A stretch of 64,000 bases of DNA, from positions 1,714,001 through 1,778,000 of the forward strand of contig NC_009485.1 of the NCBI RefSeq assembly GCF_000015165.1, given 5' to 3'. This document shows positions 1-8,010 of the stretch, in pieces. Below the pieces are notes generated by a model, which did not search any database, was not told the origin of the DNA, and saw nothing but the letters and a program-made list of their open reading frames with translations. This DNA comes from Bradyrhizobium sp. BTAi1. Its GTDB lineage: Bacteria; Pseudomonadota; Alphaproteobacteria; Rhizobiales; Xanthobacteraceae. The position numbers were made by a program, and so were the translations under genes. Numbering within the stretch: the first letter of the stretch is position 1; the number at the start of each line of letters is the position of its first letter.

Positions 1-233
1 TCTCTTACGTCTCGTTCTCTGCGTCCGCCTTCCTCGTCGCACTCGGCGTGTTCTTCATGCCGATCGATCTCTGGATGAAGGGCTATTTGACGATGGGCAT
101 CGTCATGCTGGTGCAGACCTGCGTCACTCTGACCAAGACGCTGCGCGACCGCCACGAGAGCAGCAAGCTCGTCAACCGCATTGAGGACGCCCGCGCCGAG
201 CGCCTGCTGATGGAGGTGTCGAAGGCGGCGTGA
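1..233 (+). CDS. YiaA/YiaB-type two-helix membrane protein (5' truncated)
   Basis: The reading frame is open from the left edge of the window (first full codon at base 3) to a TGA at 231-233, so the start lies outside. The visible 76 residues contain two hydrophobic stretches, one around SAFLVALGVFFMPIDLW and one around GIVMLVQTCVTLTKTL. They are followed by an RDR motif and a charged amphipathic tail. This is the pattern of the yiaA/B two-helix domain, a small inner-membrane family of unknown function. Family assignment is from pattern recognition; no function is claimed. Confidence 0.7.
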   Translation, partial: SYVSFSASAFLVALGVFFMPIDLWMKGYLTMGIVMLVQTCVTLTKTLRDRHESSKLVNRIEDARAERLLMEVSKAA

Positions 234-260
234 GCCGCCGGCCCTCTTCTCCTTAGCGGC

Positions 261-304
261 CTGCAGCAGGACGCTCGCATCACGCGACACATGGCCTGCT
301 GCAG
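261..304. repeat. 10-bp inverted repeat downstream of the YiaA/B gene
   Basis: CTGCAGCAGG (261-270) is the exact reverse complement of CCTGCTGCAG (295-304), with a 24-base spacer. It lies between the YiaA/B stop and the GNAT gene. It may help terminate the upstream transcript, but no T-run follows. Confidence 0.4.
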
Positions 305-331
305 AGAGACGGCCTTCAATGATTGGTCCTG

Positions 332-391
332 ATGCCCGGGCTCAGTCCCGCCGGCGCGGCCGAGGCCGCTGCGGCGGGAAGGCCCGGGCAT
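332..391. repeat. Long imperfect hairpin, REP-like intergenic element
   Basis: Nested inverted repeats are visible. The outer arms are ATGCCCGGGC (332-341) and GCCCGGGCAT (382-391), the middle arms TCCCGCCG (345-352) and CGGCGGGA (372-379), and the inner arms GCGGCC (356-361) and GGCCGC (364-369). Together they form one long GC-rich stem. The outer sequence resembles the short palindromic repeats scattered in bradyrhizobial intergenic DNA. A transcriptional role is possible but there is no T-run. Confidence 0.6.
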
Positions 392-542
392 CCATGTCGT
401 TCTAGGGGCGCGCGCCCGTTCAAGCGGCATTTACCTTGCCGACGCTCCGTCCCGCGTCATGATCACGAATTAACGGCGGCAGGCTAGTCGTGCAGGGCGC
501 AATGCCGGCGAGCGCATCGTGTCGAGCTGGTGGGATGAAGGA

Positions 543-1547
543 ATGAGCATCGTCGCAGCAGCCAGGCGTATCAGACGCAATATCGGCTTCTGGGTGACAG
601 CGCTGGGACAGGAGGCGATGGACCTGTCGCTGCGGACGCATGCGGATCTGCGCACGCGGATCGTCGAGAGCCCGGGCACGACCTTGGACGACGCGGCGCT
701 GGCCGCGCTCGTTGCCGACCTCCGCATTGTGGCCGGCAAGACGCTGCCTGCCGGCGATCTGACCTATGGATTATTCTCCGGTCGGCGCGAGGCGCTCGCC
801 CGGTCGATCGTGACGCTGGTGTCCGATGCGACCAGCGGCCAGCCGATCGCCTTCAATGCGCTGGCGGTGATGCAGGTCGCGCGCGACGGCGACACCCAGG
901 AGGTGATCCATCTCGGGCTGGTCATGGTCGATCCGCAGGCGCGGGGCAAAGGGCTGTCCGGCGTGCTCTACGGCCTCACCACGTTGCTGCTGTTCATCCG
1001 TGACGGCCTGCGCCCGAAATGGATCTCGAACGTCACGCAGGTGCCGGCGGTGGCCGGCATGGTCTGCGAGACCTTCTCCGACGTCTATCCCTCGCCGCTG
1101 CCGCAGGCGCGGCAGAGCTTCGCGCATCTTCAGCTCGCGCGCGGCATCATGCGGGCGCACCGGGCGGTGTTCGGCGTCGGTGAAGACGCCGGCTTCGACG
1201 AGACGCGCTTCGTCATCACCAATGCCTATACTGGCGGTTCGGATGCGTTGAAGAAGACCTTCGACGATGCGCCCAAGCACCGCGACGATCTCTACAACGG
1301 CTATTGCGCGCGCGAGCTGGACTACGCCAGGGGCGACGATCTGCTGCAGCTCGGGCGCATCGATCTCGCCGCCGCCCGCCGCTATCTCCTGCGCGAAATT
1401 CCCTCCGGCTCGCTGCCGGCCCTGCTGGCGGCGTCGGCCGTGCTGGCGCTGCAGCGGATGATCCTGCCGCTGCTGCATTGGTTCGACGACAAGCGTCCGT
1501 TCGGCACGCTGCGTCCGCGCCTCCCGTCGGGCGGGACCGCATCATGA
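543..1547 (+). CDS. GNAT-like N-acetyltransferase domain protein
   Basis: This is a 334-residue protein. A GNAT core is suggested by the strand-loop-helix with a QxxGxG-type acetyl-CoA signature, QARGKGLSG, near residue 132, preceded by IHLGLVMVDP. The C-terminus has a hydrophobic stretch (LPALLAASAVLALQRMILPLLHW) that could touch the membrane. The ATG at 543 is chosen; a GTG at 519 in the same frame with a ggcgag site is the alternative. The stop overlaps the ATG of the next gene, which points to translational coupling. The substrate is unknown. I do not recognise a named family beyond the acetyltransferase fold. Confidence 0.65.
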   Translation: MSIVAAARRIRRNIGFWVTALGQEAMDLSLRTHADLRTRIVESPGTTLDDAALAALVADLRIVAGKTLPAGDLTYGLFSGRREALARSIVTLVSDATSGQPIAFNALAVMQVARDGDTQEVIHLGLVMVDPQARGKGLSGVLYGLTTLLLFIRDGLRPKWISNVTQVPAVAGMVCETFSDVYPSPLPQARQSFAHLQLARGIMRAHRAVFGVGEDAGFDETRFVITNAYTGGSDALKKTFDDAPKHRDDLYNGYCARELDYARGDDLLQLGRIDLAAARRYLLREIPSGSLPALLAASAVLALQRMILPLLHWFDDKRPFGTLRPRLPSGGTAS

Positions 1548-2743
1548 TGCCGAGCGTCGTCGCCGATTCCGTCGTCAATCTGTGCGGCGCCATCGGGCTT
1601 GCGGTGGCCGCCGTGATGCTGCACCGGCGCGACCCCAGGGGACCGCAGACGGCCCGTCTCGTCGCGCTGCTGGCGCTGGTGGCGTCCCTGTTCCTGTTGC
1701 GCGGCATCGCCTGGTGGACGGACAACAGCACGCTCGACCGCATCTCGCTGATTCCGGCGGCGCTGATCCCGCTCGGCGCGCTCATCGTCACGGAAGGCCT
1801 GCTGCGCCGGCATGCGCATCGCCGGCTCAAGGTGGCCGCTTTGGTCGGCGGCGGGGTGCTCGCACTGGCCGGGGCGCTTGGCCCGGTCGAGCTCGAAAAT
1901 GTCCACACCGCCATGCTCTCGGCATTTCAGCTCGCCGGCTTTGCCGTCTGCGCGGTGTTGCTGATCGGACGCGGTCGCGCCGACCTGCTCGCCTGGGAGA
2001 ACCGCGCCATCGACCGCGTCGCCTTCGGCGCGGTCCTCGTCATTCCCTTCATCATCACCGATTTCCGCGTGCTGGCGCCGGACATGCCGGTGCGGCTCGG
2101 CGCGCTCGGCGCGCTGCTCGCGGTCACCGCGATCCTGATCGCCGGTGCGAATGACGAGACGCAGCGCCAAGGCGTGCTGCTCACCGTGCTGCGGATCGTC
2201 GGGGCGGCCTTGCTCGGCGCCGCCGCAGCCGCCTTGTCGGCGGATGTCGATGCGGCCCAGCTCATGCGCCATTGCGCAGTGGCGGTGGCGGGCGTGCTTG
2301 CGATCGGCCTGATGGGCGACGCGTTGCGCGCGGTGTTGGAGGCCCGGCAGCCGGGCGTGCTCGATTCCATCGGCGCATCGGCCGCCACCACGCGCGACGC
2401 GCTGATCGTCGAGCTCGCGCGCCAGCCGATCTTCGAGAGCGCGCGACGCTATCGGGAGGCGGACCTCGCGGCCTATGATCCGCCGCTGCTACGCGACTTT
2501 CTCGCCGCGCGGCGCGTGCTGCGCCGGGCTGACGCGCCCTGGGGGCTGGCTGCGACCGATCCCGCTGTCGAGCGCATGGTGGCGCTGATGACAGCGCGCC
2601 ATGCGACGCATGTGATCGTGCTGTCGCATGATCCGGTCGACCTCATCGTGCTGGCGGTGTCCGTGATCTCAGCCGATCCGGCCACGGAGACCGCGCTGGC
2701 GCTGGTGCGGCGCCTGCTGGTGCAGGCGCCGGAGGCGTCCTGA
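1544..2743 (+). CDS. Polytopic membrane protein, unknown function
   Basis: This 399-residue protein has about eight or nine hydrophobic helices between residues 10 and 270. A soluble C-terminal part of roughly 130 residues follows. The start ATG overlaps the stop of the GNAT-like gene (ATGA), so the two are almost certainly co-translated. The soluble tail begins near RDALIVELARQPIFESARRY and shows no motif I recognise. Its role is unknown; the overlap suggests it works with the acetyltransferase-like partner, perhaps as a membrane acyl- or signal-transfer pair, which is inference only. It converges with the SDR gene 13 bases downstream. Confidence 0.7.
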   Translation: MMPSVVADSVVNLCGAIGLAVAAVMLHRRDPRGPQTARLVALLALVASLFLLRGIAWWTDNSTLDRISLIPAALIPLGALIVTEGLLRRHAHRRLKVAALVGGGVLALAGALGPVELENVHTAMLSAFQLAGFAVCAVLLIGRGRADLLAWENRAIDRVAFGAVLVIPFIITDFRVLAPDMPVRLGALGALLAVTAILIAGANDETQRQGVLLTVLRIVGAALLGAAAAALSADVDAAQLMRHCAVAVAGVLAIGLMGDALRAVLEARQPGVLDSIGASAATTRDALIVELARQPIFESARRYREADLAAYDPPLLRDFLAARRVLRRADAPWGLAATDPAVERMVALMTARHATHVIVLSHDPVDLIVLAVSVISADPATETALALVRRLLVQAPEAS

Positions 2744-2756
2744 TCGGCACACCGTC

Positions 2757-3608
2757 TCAGGACGATTGCTTGACGAAGGCCGCGAATGCATCCGCGTAAT
2801 CGGCATGCCACCGCGACAGTGGCGGCCGGTTCTCGACGATGTCGCCGGCAGCCCACAGGATACGCCGCTCATCGAGCGCGCGCGGCACGTCATTGTCCGG
2901 GCACAGCACGTAGAAGTCCCCGGCCGAGACGCGGTCCAGCATGACGTCGACCGTCTGCTCCGGCGTCCACGCGCCGGCGGGCTTCTCGACCCGGCCATTG
3001 GCGGTGAGCGGGGTGAACACGAAGCCGGGGATGAACAGATGCGCCGTGACCTTGCAGTTCGGCGTGTTGCGCAATTCGTGCTGCAGCGCCTCGGTGAACG
3101 CCTTCACACCGGCCTTGGAGACATTGTAGGCGGGATCGCCCGGCGGCGTGGTGATGCCCTGCTTGGAGCCCGTGTTGATGATCAGCGCGGGCGTCCCTTG
3201 CGCGATCATATCAGGCGCGAACACCTGCGAGCCGTGGATGATGCCCCAGAGATTGACGCCGAGGATGCGCTGCCAATTGTCCTCCGGGCCGAACATCTTG
3301 CTGCCCGGCTGGATGCCGGCATTGTTCATCAGCACGTCGACCGCGCCGAACCGCTGCCGTACCTTGGCTTCGAGATCGACCACGCTGTCGCGCCGGCTGA
3401 CATCCACCTTGGCGGTCATGATGGCCTCGCCGCGTTTGGCCAAAGGGGCGAGCTTCGCGGCCGCCGCGTGCAGTCGGGCATCGTCGACATCGGCGATGCA
3501 GACGTTCATGCCGAGAGCGGCGAAGCGCCCCGCGGCGGCAAGGCCGATGCCGGAGGCGCCTCCGGTGACGACGGCGGTGTGGTCGGCAGACAAGGCGGGA
3601 TGGGGCAC
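2757..3608 (-). CDS. Short-chain dehydrogenase/reductase (SDR)
   Basis: This 283-residue classical SDR is cytosolic and NAD(P)-dependent. The Rossmann glycine motif TGGASGIG is at residues 15-22, NNAG at 95-98, structural Asn near 119, catalytic Ser at 148, and the YNVSK active site with Tyr161 and Lys165. An acidic residue (D40, D42) after the second strand suggests preference for NAD(H). The C-terminal extension past residue 230 is longer than in minimal SDRs. The substrate cannot be read from the sequence. Neighbouring OYE- and benzoylformate-decarboxylase-like genes hint at aromatic or enone metabolism. Confidence 0.9.
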   Translation of the reverse strand: MPHPALSADHTAVVTGGASGIGLAAAGRFAALGMNVCIADVDDARLHAAAAKLAPLAKRGEAIMTAKVDVSRRDSVVDLEAKVRQRFGAVDVLMNNAGIQPGSKMFGPEDNWQRILGVNLWGIIHGSQVFAPDMIAQGTPALIINTGSKQGITTPPGDPAYNVSKAGVKAFTEALQHELRNTPNCKVTAHLFIPGFVFTPLTANGRVEKPAGAWTPEQTVDVMLDRVSAGDFYVLCPDNDVPRALDERRILWAAGDIVENRPPLSRWHADYADAFAAFVKQSS

Positions 3609-3755
3609 AAGCGGTTCTCCGGCAGGACACAGGGATGGTCTAAGACGTTTGGACGCGGCCGCAAGATCATGCGGCCCAGGGCATGACAGGTGTTCGCGGC
3701 TGCAACGCGGAGCGCATCGGTCCGGTTGCGTCCGCGCGCGATCGGGGTGGAACGG

Positions 3756-4142
3756 TTACGACGCGGCCTTGCCGCGGGTCTTTCTCGGTCTTGCGATGTC
3801 GCTGCGCAGCGCCGCGAGATCCTTCCTGACCGCGGAGGCCGCATCGCGCTCGATGCGGCGGTACCGTTCGACCAGCTGCGCGCCGAACGCGGTCAGCGCC
3901 GCGCCGCCGCCATTCTTGCCGCCGGTCTGCCGCGCCACCGCCGGCTGCCGGCACACCCGGTTGATCTCGTCGACGAGGTCCCAGGCGCGCTTGTAGGACA
4001 TGTCCATGGCGCGGCCGGCCGCCGAGATCGAGCCGTGCTTCTCGATATGCTCCAACAGCGCGATCTTGCCCGGCCCGATGCGGCTGCCGTCATCGAGGTC
4101 GATGCGCAGGCTGAGGGAGGGAAGGGCGTTCGGTTTCGGCAT
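3756..4142 (-). CDS. ModE-type winged-helix transcriptional regulator
   Basis: This 128-residue protein matches the N-terminal DNA-binding domain of ModE. It carries a winged helix with GPGKIALLEHIEKHGSISAA and then MSYKRAWDLVDEINR, the typical recognition-helix region, followed by the glycine-rich wing (RQTGGKNGGG). The molybdate-binding TOBE domains of full ModE are absent, so it is a stand-alone HTH form and need not sense molybdate. The start is an ATG at 4142. It is divergent from the OYE gene and shares an intergenic region of about 100 bases, so autoregulation and control of that gene are plausible. The tail is Arg/Lys-rich. Confidence 0.8.
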   Translation of the reverse strand: MPKPNALPSLSLRIDLDDGSRIGPGKIALLEHIEKHGSISAAGRAMDMSYKRAWDLVDEINRVCRQPAVARQTGGKNGGGAALTAFGAQLVERYRRIERDAASAVRKDLAALRSDIARPRKTRGKAAS

Positions 4143-4241
4143 GGAGGGTCTGCTCGCACAGAAGTCGGGCGGACATTGCCACCATCGTGTTTTGCGAACA
4201 AGATGACCGCAATCGACAATCACAACGACTCCGGGGGAGAA

Positions 4242-5366
4242 ATGCTGCCTGCGCTGTTTTCGCCGCTCACGATCGGTCCCTATCACCTCAAGCATCGCGT
4301 CGTGATGGCGCCGCTGACCCGCATGCGCGCCGACAGAGCGACGCTGGCGCCGCGGCAGCTCAACGTCGACTATTACGCGCAACGCGCCACGCCGGGCGGG
4401 CTGATCATCGCCGAGGCGTCGCCAGTGCTGCCGACCGGCACGGGCAGCCCGAATGTGCCGGGCATCTACAGCGCGGCGCAGGTTGCGGGGTGGAAACAGA
4501 TCGTGGACGCGGTCCACGCCAAGGGCGGACTCATTTTCCTGCAGCTCTGGCATGTCGGCCGTGTCTCGCATTCCTCGTTCCAGCCCGGCGGCGCGCTGCC
4601 GGTGGCGCCCTCGGCGATCGCAATCGGCGACGATCTCAAGGCGATGACCGCGGACGGCAAGGCCGCCGCCTACGAGACGCCGCGCGCACTCGCGACCGAG
4701 GAGATCCCCGGCCTGGTCGCCGCCTATGGCCAGGCGGCACGCAACGCGATGGCGGCGGGCTTCGACGGCGTCGAGGTGCATGGTGCGAACGGCTATCTGA
4801 TCGAGCAGTTCCTGCAGACCCGCAGCAACCAGCGTACCGATCGCTATGGCGGCTCGATCGAAAACCGTTGCCGCTTCCTGCTCGAGGTGACGGAAGCCGT
4901 GATCGATGCCTGCGGTGCCGGCAAGGTCGGTGTGCGGCTGTCGCCCTATGGCATCGCCAACGGCTCCGGCGAGGCCGAGCCGATGCCGCTCTACACTTAC
5001 GCGATCGAGGCCCTCAACAAGCTCGGCATCGCCTATCTGCACCTGATCGAGCCGCGCTCCTCCGGCGCCGGCCGCGCCGACGTCAACTGGCAGAACGTGC
5101 CGTCGGCGATTCAGCTGTTCCGGCCGGTCTGGAAGGGCGTGCTGATCGGCGCCGGCGGCTTCACCGGCGAGCCGGCGGAAGCGGCGATCAAGGCGGGCCA
5201 TGCCGATGCGATCGCCTTCGGTCGCTATTTCATCTCGAATCCGGATCTGCCGACACGTCTGCAGCACGGCTGGCCGCTGACGCCCTATCACCGCCCGACC
5301 TTCTATGGCGGCGAGGAGAAGGGCTACACGGATTATCCAGTGTATGACGCGACGGTAACGGCATAG
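4242..5366 (+). CDS. Old yellow enzyme family alkene reductase (NemA-like)
   Basis: This 374-residue FMN-dependent flavoprotein reduces activated C=C bonds or nitro esters with NAD(P)H. Evidence includes the N-terminal LFSPLTIGPYHL and the FMN-binding MAPLTRMRA. The substrate-anchoring pair is His180 and Asn183 in EVHGANGYL, followed by the family signature QRTDRYGGSIENR. The C-terminal phosphate-binding glycine region is LIGAGGFT. The start at 4242 is chosen because homologues begin this close to the barrel; an in-frame ATG at 4203 is the alternative. The GGGGGAG upstream is only two bases from 4242, so the start is not certain. Confidence 0.92.
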   Translation: MLPALFSPLTIGPYHLKHRVVMAPLTRMRADRATLAPRQLNVDYYAQRATPGGLIIAEASPVLPTGTGSPNVPGIYSAAQVAGWKQIVDAVHAKGGLIFLQLWHVGRVSHSSFQPGGALPVAPSAIAIGDDLKAMTADGKAAAYETPRALATEEIPGLVAAYGQAARNAMAAGFDGVEVHGANGYLIEQFLQTRSNQRTDRYGGSIENRCRFLLEVTEAVIDACGAGKVGVRLSPYGIANGSGEAEPMPLYTYAIEALNKLGIAYLHLIEPRSSGAGRADVNWQNVPSAIQLFRPVWKGVLIGAGGFTGEPAEAAIKAGHADAIAFGRYFISNPDLPTRLQHGWPLTPYHRPTFYGGEEKGYTDYPVYDATVTA

Positions 5367-5380
5367 CTCGCTCGCTGTGC

Positions 5381-5462
5381 CGTCATTGCGAGGAGCGTAG
5401 CGACGAAGCAATCCAGAGTCGCGTGCGCCGCCCTGGATTGCTTCGCTTCGCTCGCCATGACG
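5381..5462. repeat. REP-like palindromic intergenic repeat
   Basis: The left arm starts CGTCATTGCGAGGAGCG and runs into GAAGCAATCCAG (ending 5416). The right arm starts CTGGATTGCTTCG (5433) and ends CGCCATGACG (5462). The arms are near-perfect reverse complements around a 16-base loop. Elements of this exact style occur in many copies between bradyrhizobial genes. It sits between the OYE and decarboxylase genes and could act as an mRNA 3'-end stabiliser. Confidence 0.85.
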
Positions 5463-5513
5463 GGGAGAGAGCTCACGTTAACAATCAAGACCGCGCCCGG
5501 AGGAAACCTCATC

Positions 5514-7178
5514 ATGAAGAACCGCACCACCGGACGCTCGGCCTTCCTGGCGCTGCTCAAGGACGAGGGCATCACGCATCTGTTCGGCAATCCCGGCACC
5601 ACCGAATTGCCGATCATGCACGCGCTCAAGGACCATCCGGATCTGACCTACGTCATGGCGATGCAGGAGAGCCTGGTGGTGGCGATGGCCGACGGCTTCA
5701 GCCGCGCCTCGGGACGGCTGGTCGCCTGCAACGTCCATGTCGCGCCCGGCCTCGGCAATGCGATGGGATCGCTCTACAACGCGCAGTTCACCGGCACGCC
5801 GATGATCCTCACCGCCGGCCAGCAGGAGCAGGGCCATGGCCTGATGGAGCCGCTGCTCTATGGCCCGCTGGTGCGCATGGCCGAGCCGCTGGTGAAATGG
5901 GCGGTCGAGGTGACGAGGCTCGAGGATCTGCCGCGCATCGTCAGGCGCGCCGCCAAGGTCGCGACCACGCCGCCGACCGGGCCGGTGTTCATTTCGCTGC
6001 CCGGCGATATCCTCAACGCCGAGGCCGGTATCGACCTCGGCCGCAGCACGCGGGTCGATGCGCGGGTGCGGCCGTCCGCTGATGCTTTGCAGGCGCTGGC
6101 ACAGCGCATCCTGCGGGCGCAGCGGCCGGTGATCATCACCGGCGACGAGATCGTCAAGAGCGACGCGCTGCAAGCCGCGGCGGATTTTGCGTCCGCGCTG
6201 GGCGCGCCGGTGCATCAGCAATCTGCGCCCTATGGCGCGCATTTTCTCTCCGAGCATCCCTGCTATATCGGCTCGCTGTCGCGCATCCAGAAGCAGGTGC
6301 GGGATCTCCTGGCGCCGCATGACCTCATGATCGTGCTCGGTGCTGATCCGTTGCGGATGTCCGTGCACAGCGAGATCGAACCGCTGCCCGACGGCCTGGC
6401 GATCGTGCAGATCGGCCTCGTCGATTGGGAACTGGGCAAGAATTTTGGCGCGGAGATCGCGATCAAGGCCGATGTCCGCGAGACGCTGCTGCAACTGACG
6501 CCGCTGCTACGCGAGCGCGGCGGTGCGGCCCTGCAGGCCACGGCGCAGGCGCGCACCGCTGAGCTGGCATCGAAGAACTGGAGCGCGCGCCGCCGCACGC
6601 TCGCGGCGCAGATCGAGACGGCGCGCGAGCGGATGCCGATCGATCCCGACTATCTGGCCTTGCAGGTCGCGCAGGCCATGCCGGAGCACGGCATCCTGGT
6701 CGACGAGGGCCTGACCTCGGCACGCTACATGACGGCGCTGTTTCCCTATCGCGACCGCTACAATTATCACGGCCTCGCCTCGGGCGGCATCGGCTGGGGC
6801 CTGCCGGCCGCGGTCGGCGTCAGCCTCGCCAATCCCGACCGTCCGGTGGTGTGCTATTCCGGCGACGGCAGTGCGATGTATTCGATCCAGGCGCTGTGGA
6901 CCGCGGCCCATCACAAGCTGCCGCTCTCGGTGGTCATCGTCAATAATGGCGGCTACCGCATCATCAAGCAGCGGCTGTTGTCGTTCCACGGCGATGACAA
7001 CTACATCGGCATGGATTTCGCTGACCCGGCGGTGGATTTTGCCGGGCTGGCTCGCTCGCTCGGCTGCGAGGCACTGCGCATCAGCGATCCCAGTGAGCTG
7101 CAGCCTGTGCTCACGGACGCATTCCGGCGGCCCGGCGCCAAGCTGATCGAGGTAATGGTGAGCAATGCGGTGAATTGA
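5514..7178 (+). CDS. Benzoylformate decarboxylase-like thiamine-diphosphate enzyme
   Basis: This 554-residue protein belongs to the pyruvate-decarboxylase/acetolactate-synthase superfamily, closest in pattern to benzoylformate decarboxylase (MdlC). Visible landmarks are FGNPGTTELP near residue 24, the ThDP-activating Glu52 in MQES, and His75 in NVHVAPGLGNAMG, which matches the MdlC active-site His. The C-terminal ThDP-Mg motif is GDGSAMYS near 450, with NNGGYR near 477. MdlC has Ser at the position where this protein has Thr in NPGTTE, so the substrate may differ. The ATG at 5514 has a ggagga site nine bases upstream. Confidence 0.85.
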   Translation: MKNRTTGRSAFLALLKDEGITHLFGNPGTTELPIMHALKDHPDLTYVMAMQESLVVAMADGFSRASGRLVACNVHVAPGLGNAMGSLYNAQFTGTPMILTAGQQEQGHGLMEPLLYGPLVRMAEPLVKWAVEVTRLEDLPRIVRRAAKVATTPPTGPVFISLPGDILNAEAGIDLGRSTRVDARVRPSADALQALAQRILRAQRPVIITGDEIVKSDALQAAADFASALGAPVHQQSAPYGAHFLSEHPCYIGSLSRIQKQVRDLLAPHDLMIVLGADPLRMSVHSEIEPLPDGLAIVQIGLVDWELGKNFGAEIAIKADVRETLLQLTPLLRERGGAALQATAQARTAELASKNWSARRRTLAAQIETARERMPIDPDYLALQVAQAMPEHGILVDEGLTSARYMTALFPYRDRYNYHGLASGGIGWGLPAAVGVSLANPDRPVVCYSGDGSAMYSIQALWTAAHHKLPLSVVIVNNGGYRIIKQRLLSFHGDDNYIGMDFADPAVDFAGLARSLGCEALRISDPSELQPVLTDAFRRPGAKLIEVMVSNAVN

Positions 7179-7207
7179 AGGGAACGCCGTTTCCTCCCCG
7201 CCGTCGT

Positions 7208-7388
7208 CATTCCGGGGCACGCGGGTCTACGACCCGCGTGAGCCCGGAATCCATACTCACAGGCGGATGTCGTGATGCGAACTGGGCATGACCTGCCGTG
7301 TTTCCTCGTGACGGTCCGTGGTTATGGATTCCGGGCTCATCCAAGTGCAGAACGGCTTCGCGGTCCCGCCCTTGGATGTCCCGGAATG
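7208..7388. repeat. Nested inverted repeat, dispersed intergenic element
   Basis: GAGCCCGGAATCCATA (7240-7255) pairs exactly with TATGGATTCCGGGCTC (7323-7338). Outside it, CATTCCGGG (7208-7216) pairs with CCCGGAATG (7380-7388). A local hairpin, CACGCGGGT/ACCCGCGTG, sits at 7219-7241. The boundary sequence cattccgggg is typical of repeated palindromes in bradyrhizobial genomes. No coding sense is visible. Confidence 0.8.
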
Positions 7389-8000
7389 AGGTCCTCACGA
7401 GGAACGGCCCAGGAACAATTTTCGAATATCCGAAGACGCGCTCTGTTTCCGAAATCCCGCCTCGATACGGAGGGGCGCATCGCGATCGTGACGACACGCG
7501 GCGCGGGGAGCGATGGCCGCTGACGTGCCGCAGCGTGGGGAGACCCGCGCCGACGAACGGCAGGTGGCGGACGTAAAGGCGTCTGATCCCGGCGCCCCGA
7601 TGCTGGCGCCAAGTCGGCGGGTGATGATCCCGCTGGCGACGGTGGCTATCAAGCCGGTCCCCAAGAGCGCGCTATACACGTGAACACCGTCGCGCGGGGA
7701 ATGCCGGAGTCCGGCTGCACCTGTGGTGACTGCCGCCTGCTTTTTTGTCTATAGCTTGCGGGCCATGGGTGAGGCCTTCACCCGGCATTCCCCGCGCCCT
7801 CCGTCGTTGCGAGGGCACCGCACCGGCAGGCCTCGGACGCCCAGCGCGCCGCGAGAGTCATCGCATATATGTCGACACCCGCGCATGATCGATCTCTGCG
7901 AGGTTCCGGAATCCGGGACGTGGCTGATATCACTGAATTCAAAGCGAGCCTCTTCCGCTCGCGACATGATCCCGATATGACCCCGGCGTTGTTGTGACTG
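7389..8000. repeat. Degenerate non-coding dispersed repeat block
   Basis: No convincing gene lies in this stretch. Short open frames have no ribosome-binding site and no family pattern. The sequence has segments I associate with a multi-copy non-coding element found next to many genes in Bradyrhizobium. Examples are the phrase around gcatcgcgatcgtgacgac (7470s), the phrase around acctgtggtgactgccgcc (7720s), and the cattccccgcgccctc stretch (7789 onward). The identification is from memory of such sequences, not from a search. Annotators often call spurious ORFs here. Confidence 0.5.
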
Positions 8001-8010
8001 GAAAAACGCC

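Noticed and set aside
7272..7523. Short open frames inside the repeat block
   Set aside because: They lie across inverted repeats, lack ribosome-binding sites and look like the spurious ORFs commonly called in this element.
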